A stretch of 9,960 nt of DNA from JAYOFM01 sp038117225 (lineage in GTDB: Bacteria; Pseudomonadota; Alphaproteobacteria; Rhodospirillales; Casp-alpha2). Within the stretch, counting starts at the first letter, position 1, and each line of letters opens with the position of its first letter. The stretch lies in contig JAYOFM010000121.1 in NCBI GenBank assembly GCA_038117225.1, positions 1-9,960 on the forward strand. Direction: 5' to 3'. The position numbers and the translations under genes were made by a program. Shown here one piece after another: positions 6,054-9,960 of this stretch. Under the pieces are notes generated by a model. It made no database searches. It had not been told where the DNA came from and was given only the letters and a program-made list of their open reading frames with translations.

Positions 6054-7964
6054 ATGTTGACCATTACCAACCTCACCTACCGCATCGCCGGGCGCGTCAT
6101 CTTCGACGACGCGTCGGTGAATATCGATTCCGGCAAGAAGGTCGGCCTGATCGGCCGTAATGGCACAGGTAAGACGACATTGATGAGCCTGATCGCCGGT
6201 GATCTGGACGCAGACAGCGGCACCATCAGCATTGGCAACGGATTGCGACTCGGTCGGGTGTCACAGGATGCACCGGGCGGCGACTCCACGCTCATCGATT
6301 TCGTCCTCGCCGCCGACGAGGAACGCGGCGATTTGTTGGCGCGCGCGGAGTCCGTTGATGACGCGAACCAGATTGCCGATATTCATGAACGCCTGGTTGC
6401 CATCGACGCCGGCCGCGCGCCGGCCCGGGCGGCACGCATCCTTTCCGGCCTCGGCTTCGACGAAGCGGCACAAAAGCGCCCATTGTCGTCCTATTCGGGC
6501 GGCTGGCGCATGCGGGTCGCGCTGGCGGCAGCGCTGGCGGCGCGGCCTGACCTGTTGCTGCTGGATGAACCGACCAACCATCTTGACCTGGAAGCGGCGA
6601 CCTGGCTGGTCGGTTATCTGAATGCCTGGCGCGGCACCTTGGTGGTGGTCAGCCACGATCGCCATCTGCTGAACGCGGTGGTCGATGAAGTTGTCCATGT
6701 CAGTGGGCTGGGGCTGGTGCGTTATCGTGGAAATTACGATGTGTTCGAGCGCACCCGCGCCGAACGCCAGGAACGGGAAGTTCGCCTGCGCGACCGTCAG
6801 GAGGCAGAGCGCAAGCGCCTCGCCGCCTTCGTCGACCGATTCCGCGCCCAGGCGACCAAGGCGCGCCAGGCGCAGAGCCGCGTCAAGATGCTGGCCCGCA
6901 TGCAACCAATCCCTGGCATTATCGAGGACGCCAGCATGGGCCTCAGCCTGCCCGAGCCGGATGAACTTCAGGCGCCGTTGGTCGCGGTCGAGGGGGCGGA
7001 TGTCGGATATGGTGACGATCCGCCGGTGTTGCGAAGTCTCGGACTGCGCATCGATCCGGACGACCGCATCGGTCTGCTGGGTGCGAACGGCAACGGCAAA
7101 TCGACGCTGATAAAACTGCTGGCTGGGCGCCTCAAGCCGAGAACCGGCAGCATCACCCTGGCCCGCAAACTCGGCGTCGGTTATTTCGCGCAACATCAGG
7201 TGGACGAATTCGACCTCACAGAAACATCTATCCAGCACATCCGCCGCCTGTTGCCCAACAAGGACGAAACCGGCCATCGCACCCACCTCGGCCGCTTCGG
7301 CCTTTCCGGCCCGCGCGCGGAAACACAGATCGGCAATCTGTCGGGCGGCGAAAAGGCGCGATTGCTATTCGCCGTCATCAGCACCGCGCGGCCGCAACTG
7401 CTATTGCTGGATGAACCGACCAATCACCTGGACGTGGAAGCGCGCGCCGCCCTGGTCGAAGCGTTGAACGCCTACACCGGCGCCGTGATGCTGGTCAGCC
7501 ATGACTCTCACCTATTGGGCCTTGTCTGCGACCGCCTGTGGTTGGTCGCCGACGGCGATTGCAAACCCTTCGACGGTGATCTCGACGATTATCGCAAATG
7601 GGTCATGGAAAGCCGGCGCGGCGGCAACGGCGGCGCGAAAGAAGATCGGCCGGCCGAAGATGTCGCAACGCCCGAGAACGTCACCCACACCCGTGCCGGC
7701 CGCCGCGAGGCACGCCAAGCCCGCGCCGCCGCGTCCGCGTTGCGCCGGCACGTGCGTGACGCCGAGAAGCGGGTTGAAAAACTCGCGGCCGAGAAGGATC
7801 AGTTGGAGCAACGCCTCGCCGATCCGGCATTGTATGAAGGTGATCCCGCGACGCTCGGCAAAACCCGCCAGCGCCACATCGATCTGACACGCGACCTGGC
7901 GGCGGCGGAAGCCGCCTGGTTGGCAGCCGAATCTGAAATGGAAGCGTCCGACGCCGACGCCTAA
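6054..7964 (+). CDS. yheS: ABC-F family ATPase, YheS-like, 636 aa
   Basis: This is a soluble protein with two ABC ATPase domains and no membrane segments, the ABC-F layout. ABC-F proteins bind the ribosomal E site and help stalled or hindered translation; some give antibiotic resistance. Domain 1 has Walker A GRNGTGKT (34-41), signature SGGW (148-151), Walker B LLLLDE with E172, and switch H201. A charged linker (about 225-283) contains FRAQATKARQAQSRVKMLARM, the typical ribosome-contacting arm. Domain 2 has Walker A GANGNGKS (343-350), signature LSGGEK (429-434), LLLLDE with E454, and switch H483. A flexible Gly/Asp-rich stretch (520-545) leads to a C-terminal coiled coil (about 548-628). 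Length and layout match E. coli YheS (637 residues) closely, more than Uup or EttA. Both catalytic glutamates are present, so it should be active. The ribosome site before the ATG is weak; the conserved MLTITNLTYR start supports the choice. Confidence 0.93.
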   Translation: MLTITNLTYRIAGRVIFDDASVNIDSGKKVGLIGRNGTGKTTLMSLIAGDLDADSGTISIGNGLRLGRVSQDAPGGDSTLIDFVLAADEERGDLLARAESVDDANQIADIHERLVAIDAGRAPARAARILSGLGFDEAAQKRPLSSYSGGWRMRVALAAALAARPDLLLLDEPTNHLDLEAATWLVGYLNAWRGTLVVVSHDRHLLNAVVDEVVHVSGLGLVRYRGNYDVFERTRAERQEREVRLRDRQEAERKRLAAFVDRFRAQATKARQAQSRVKMLARMQPIPGIIEDASMGLSLPEPDELQAPLVAVEGADVGYGDDPPVLRSLGLRIDPDDRIGLLGANGNGKSTLIKLLAGRLKPRTGSITLARKLGVGYFAQHQVDEFDLTETSIQHIRRLLPNKDETGHRTHLGRFGLSGPRAETQIGNLSGGEKARLLFAVISTARPQLLLLDEPTNHLDVEARAALVEALNAYTGAVMLVSHDSHLLGLVCDRLWLVADGDCKPFDGDLDDYRKWVMESRRGGNGGAKEDRPAEDVATPENVTHTRAGRREARQARAAASALRRHVRDAEKRVEKLAAEKDQLEQRLADPALYEGDPATLGKTRQRHIDLTRDLAAAEAAWLAAESEMEASDADA

Positions 7965-7982
7965 ACCGCGCTCGCGACCGCT

Positions 7983-9857
7983 TCAGCCGTCCCGGCGATC
8001 CCCGCGCCCGGTGCGGCGGTCGAGGTGGAATTCCGCCAACGTGCCCGGATCATGCTCGCGAACGAACGGCTCGAACTCGGCTGCCGGCAGCGGCCGCGCA
8101 AAGAAATATCCTTGGATCTCATCGCAATCGAGGCCCTGCAGAAAACGCAGCTGCTCCTCGGTCTCGACGCCCTCGGCGGTGATCTGCATACCGAAGCTGT
8201 GGCCCATGGTGGTCACCGCGCGGGCAATGGCGCCGACGCGCTCGAGATCGTCATCCTCCTCGATAATGTCGTCGACGAAGGCCTTGTCGATCTTGACCCG
8301 TTGCACCGGGTAGCGTTTCAGATAACTGAGGCTCGAATACCCAGTGCCAAAATCATCGATGGAGAGCGAGACGCCGATATCGGCGATGCTGTTCAGAATT
8401 TCGATGGTATTGCCGGCGTCTGTCATGGCCACGGTTTCGGTGATTTCCAATTCCAGGCACTCCGGCGGCAGGCCGGTTTCATCAAGGACACGACGCACCG
8501 TGTCGGCCAGATCGCTGTCGCGGAACTGTACCGCCGAAAGGTTCACGGCAACCTTTAGCTTCGGCAAGCCGTTGTCCATCCACACCTTGGTCTGCCGGCA
8601 GGCTTCGCGCAGGCACCATTCACCGATGGCGACGATCAGGCCGGTTCGCTCGGCGGCGGGAATGAATTCCGCCGGTGACATGAACCCATGTTCCGGGTGC
8701 TGCCAGCGGATCAGCGATTCCATTCCGCCGATGGTACCGTGCCGGAGACTGAGCTTGGGTTGATAGACAAGAAAAAATTCCTCGCGTTCAATCGCTTGGC
8801 GTAGGGCTTCCTCGACGGCGCGACGGCGCTGAATTTCCTCGTTCATTTCCTGGACGTAGAAATGGTAGCCGCCGGCGCCATCGGACCGTCCATGACGCAG
8901 CGCCATTTCCGCGTTCCGCAGCATGCCATCGGCATTCGTGGTGTCATCGGGATAGACAGAGATACCAATGCTGCCGGCACAGGAAATGGCATGATCACCA
9001 ACCGGGAATTCCGCACACACGGTACGCAGCAATTTCTGCGCCATTGTGGCGACTCCCTCGGTATCGTCTGGCGCGTTCTGGATCACCGCGAATTCGTCGG
9101 CCGACAGACGCGCCACGGTATCTGTTTCACGCACAGCGACCAGAATGCTTTCTGCGACAGATTTTAGCAGTTCATCGCCGGCGGCGTAGCCGTAACGCTC
9201 GTTGACCAGCTTGAAATTGTCGAGATCAATCAAGTGCACGGCGACGATCGCCTTGTTGCGCTTCGCCTGGAAAATTACTTGCTTCAGCCGATCGGTGAAC
9301 AGAATACGGTTGGGCAGGCGCGTCAGGTCATCGCGATTGGACATGCCGCGGACTTCGTCCTCCGCGCGTTTTCGTTCCGTCACGTCGACGCCGTAGATAT
9401 TGACATAGCCTTCTTCCGGCAGCGGCTGGAATATCAGCGTGAAATGCCGGTCGCCGGCGGTGATTTCGGTCTCGGTCCGGGTTTTGGCGCCGTGGAGTTC
9501 GCGCACCAATGACAGCCAGGGTTCTGGCACCGGTTGTTCGGTCGAGCCGCCGAGGCCCCAGGCATCAAGGATGACATCCGCCGGCTTGTTGGCGTATAGC
9601 ACGACCCCATCAAGCGACAGCCGCATCACCGGATCCGGACTTTCCTCCGGAATGCGGGCGAGGCTTTCCAGACGCGCCTCGATCTGCTTGCGTTCAGCGA
9701 TTTCCTGCTGCAGTGCCTCGTTTAGCGCCGCTAATCTATCAGTCGAAGTCGCCAATCTCAGCCGCTCCGTCGCCATCGATGGTTGCCGGCCAAACCGTGG
9801 CCATCCGACCGATACGGGACGGTCCGCGTGTTTAGCGATCCGCTGCCAAATGCCCAT
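7983..9857 (-). CDS. PAS-GGDEF(degenerate)-EAL cyclic-di-GMP signalling protein, 624 aa
   Basis: The order is: a short coiled coil (about 40-68), a PAS domain (about 70-160, closing with the usual DVTERKRAEDE), a GGDEF domain (about 172-335) and an EAL domain (about 350-602). No membrane segment or signal peptide is seen, so it is cytosolic. The GGDEF motif is SADEF (252-256): both glycines are lost, and the upstream ND..GH is NE..GY (219-224), so cyclase activity is unlikely. An I-site-like RETD (243-246) is kept five residues before it. The EAL motif reads ESL (380-382); the other phosphodiesterase residues are in place: N439, E471, E474, D501-D502 in DDFGTG, K522, E562 and Q582. The likely activity is breakdown of cyclic di-GMP to pGpG, with PAS and the dead cyclase domain as sensors (inference). 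Start ATG 9857 has AGGGA 10 nt upstream; ATG 9776 (codon 28) is an alternative. Convergent with yheS, 18 bp apart. Confidence 0.92.
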   Translation of the reverse strand: MGIWQRIAKHADRPVSVGWPRFGRQPSMATERLRLATSTDRLAALNEALQQEIAERKQIEARLESLARIPEESPDPVMRLSLDGVVLYANKPADVILDAWGLGGSTEQPVPEPWLSLVRELHGAKTRTETEITAGDRHFTLIFQPLPEEGYVNIYGVDVTERKRAEDEVRGMSNRDDLTRLPNRILFTDRLKQVIFQAKRNKAIVAVHLIDLDNFKLVNERYGYAAGDELLKSVAESILVAVRETDTVARLSADEFAVIQNAPDDTEGVATMAQKLLRTVCAEFPVGDHAISCAGSIGISVYPDDTTNADGMLRNAEMALRHGRSDGAGGYHFYVQEMNEEIQRRRAVEEALRQAIEREEFFLVYQPKLSLRHGTIGGMESLIRWQHPEHGFMSPAEFIPAAERTGLIVAIGEWCLREACRQTKVWMDNGLPKLKVAVNLSAVQFRDSDLADTVRRVLDETGLPPECLELEITETVAMTDAGNTIEILNSIADIGVSLSIDDFGTGYSSLSYLKRYPVQRVKIDKAFVDDIIEEDDDLERVGAIARAVTTMGHSFGMQITAEGVETEEQLRFLQGLDCDEIQGYFFARPLPAAEFEPFVREHDPGTLAEFHLDRRTGRGDRRDG

Positions 9858-9925
9858 GCAACGCGCATCCCTAGGTTCTTCCCCTAAATATTTCCGCGCC
9901 GTTGGTTCGACGCTTGATTAGGTCC

Positions 9926-9956
9926 ATTGTAACCGAGTTATCCATTTCCGCGTCAA
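9926..9956 (-). promoter_or_regulatory. Possible sigma-70-type promoter for the PAS-GGDEF-EAL gene
   Basis: On the minus strand TTGACG (9951-9956) and TACAAT (9926-9931) each match consensus at 5 of 6 positions, but the spacer is 19 bp, longer than ideal. A transcript starting near 9919 would have a leader of about 60 nt, which contains the palindrome AAATATTT (9886-9893). The rest of 9858-9960 shows no gene. Confidence 0.4.
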
Positions 9957-9960
9957 AATT

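Noticed and set aside
6261..7286. Long open frame of 341 codons on the minus strand inside yheS
   Set aside because: It lies fully antisense to an ABC-F gene with all motifs intact, resembles no family I know, and long antisense frames are expected in GC-rich genes.
7965..7982. Possible intrinsic terminator between yheS and the PAS-GGDEF-EAL gene
   Set aside because: The 18-bp gap has GC-rich bases but no stem-loop followed by a T-run in either direction.
1..9960. CRISPR array, tRNA/rRNA genes, insertion sequences, prophage or defence genes
   Set aside because: No regularly spaced repeats, no cloverleaf-like segment in the few short intergenic gaps, and no transposase, integrase or defence domain among the proteins.

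Overview
The window is a gene-dense, GC-rich stretch of bacterial chromosome. It holds nine protein genes and no RNA genes, insertion sequences or CRISPR. Protein sequences and gene order (AI-2E-family permease, CDP-alcohol phosphatidyltransferase, DUF2066 protein, then divergent purM-purN) suggest an alphaproteobacterium, probably near the Rhodospirillales. That placement is from memory of the families, not from a search.

Layout. (1) 1-2354, minus strand: a three-gene envelope cluster read right to left. It encodes an exported DUF2066 protein, a CDP-alcohol phosphatidyltransferase of phospholipid synthesis, and an AI-2E/PerM-family membrane protein that runs off the left edge. The last two genes overlap by 4 bp. 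(2) 2355-2468: a 114-bp divergent control region. (3) 2469-4243, plus strand: purM and purN, overlapping, for two steps of de novo purine synthesis. (4) 4244-4666, minus strand: ndk, facing purN, with the two stop codons directly abutting. (5) 4667-4779: a divergent region with a good sigma-70-type promoter for ndk. (6) 4780-7964, plus strand: an MFS transporter followed by a YheS-type ABC-F ATPase. (7) 7983-9857, minus strand: a PAS-GGDEF-EAL protein with a degraded GGDEF motif and an intact set of EAL catalytic residues, preceded by a possible promoter at the right edge.

Functionally this is mostly housekeeping: purine synthesis (purM, purN), nucleotide balancing (ndk), ribosome-associated ABC-F ATPase, and phospholipid/envelope maintenance. 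A cyclic-di-GMP signalling enzyme is added at the right. No mobile or defence island is visible, and I found no convincing new system. The points most worth a second look are the degenerate SADEF domain that keeps an I-site-like RxxD, the uncharacterised DUF2066 protein in the phospholipid cluster, the lysine variant of the CDP-alcohol transferase signature, and the tight arrangement around ndk.
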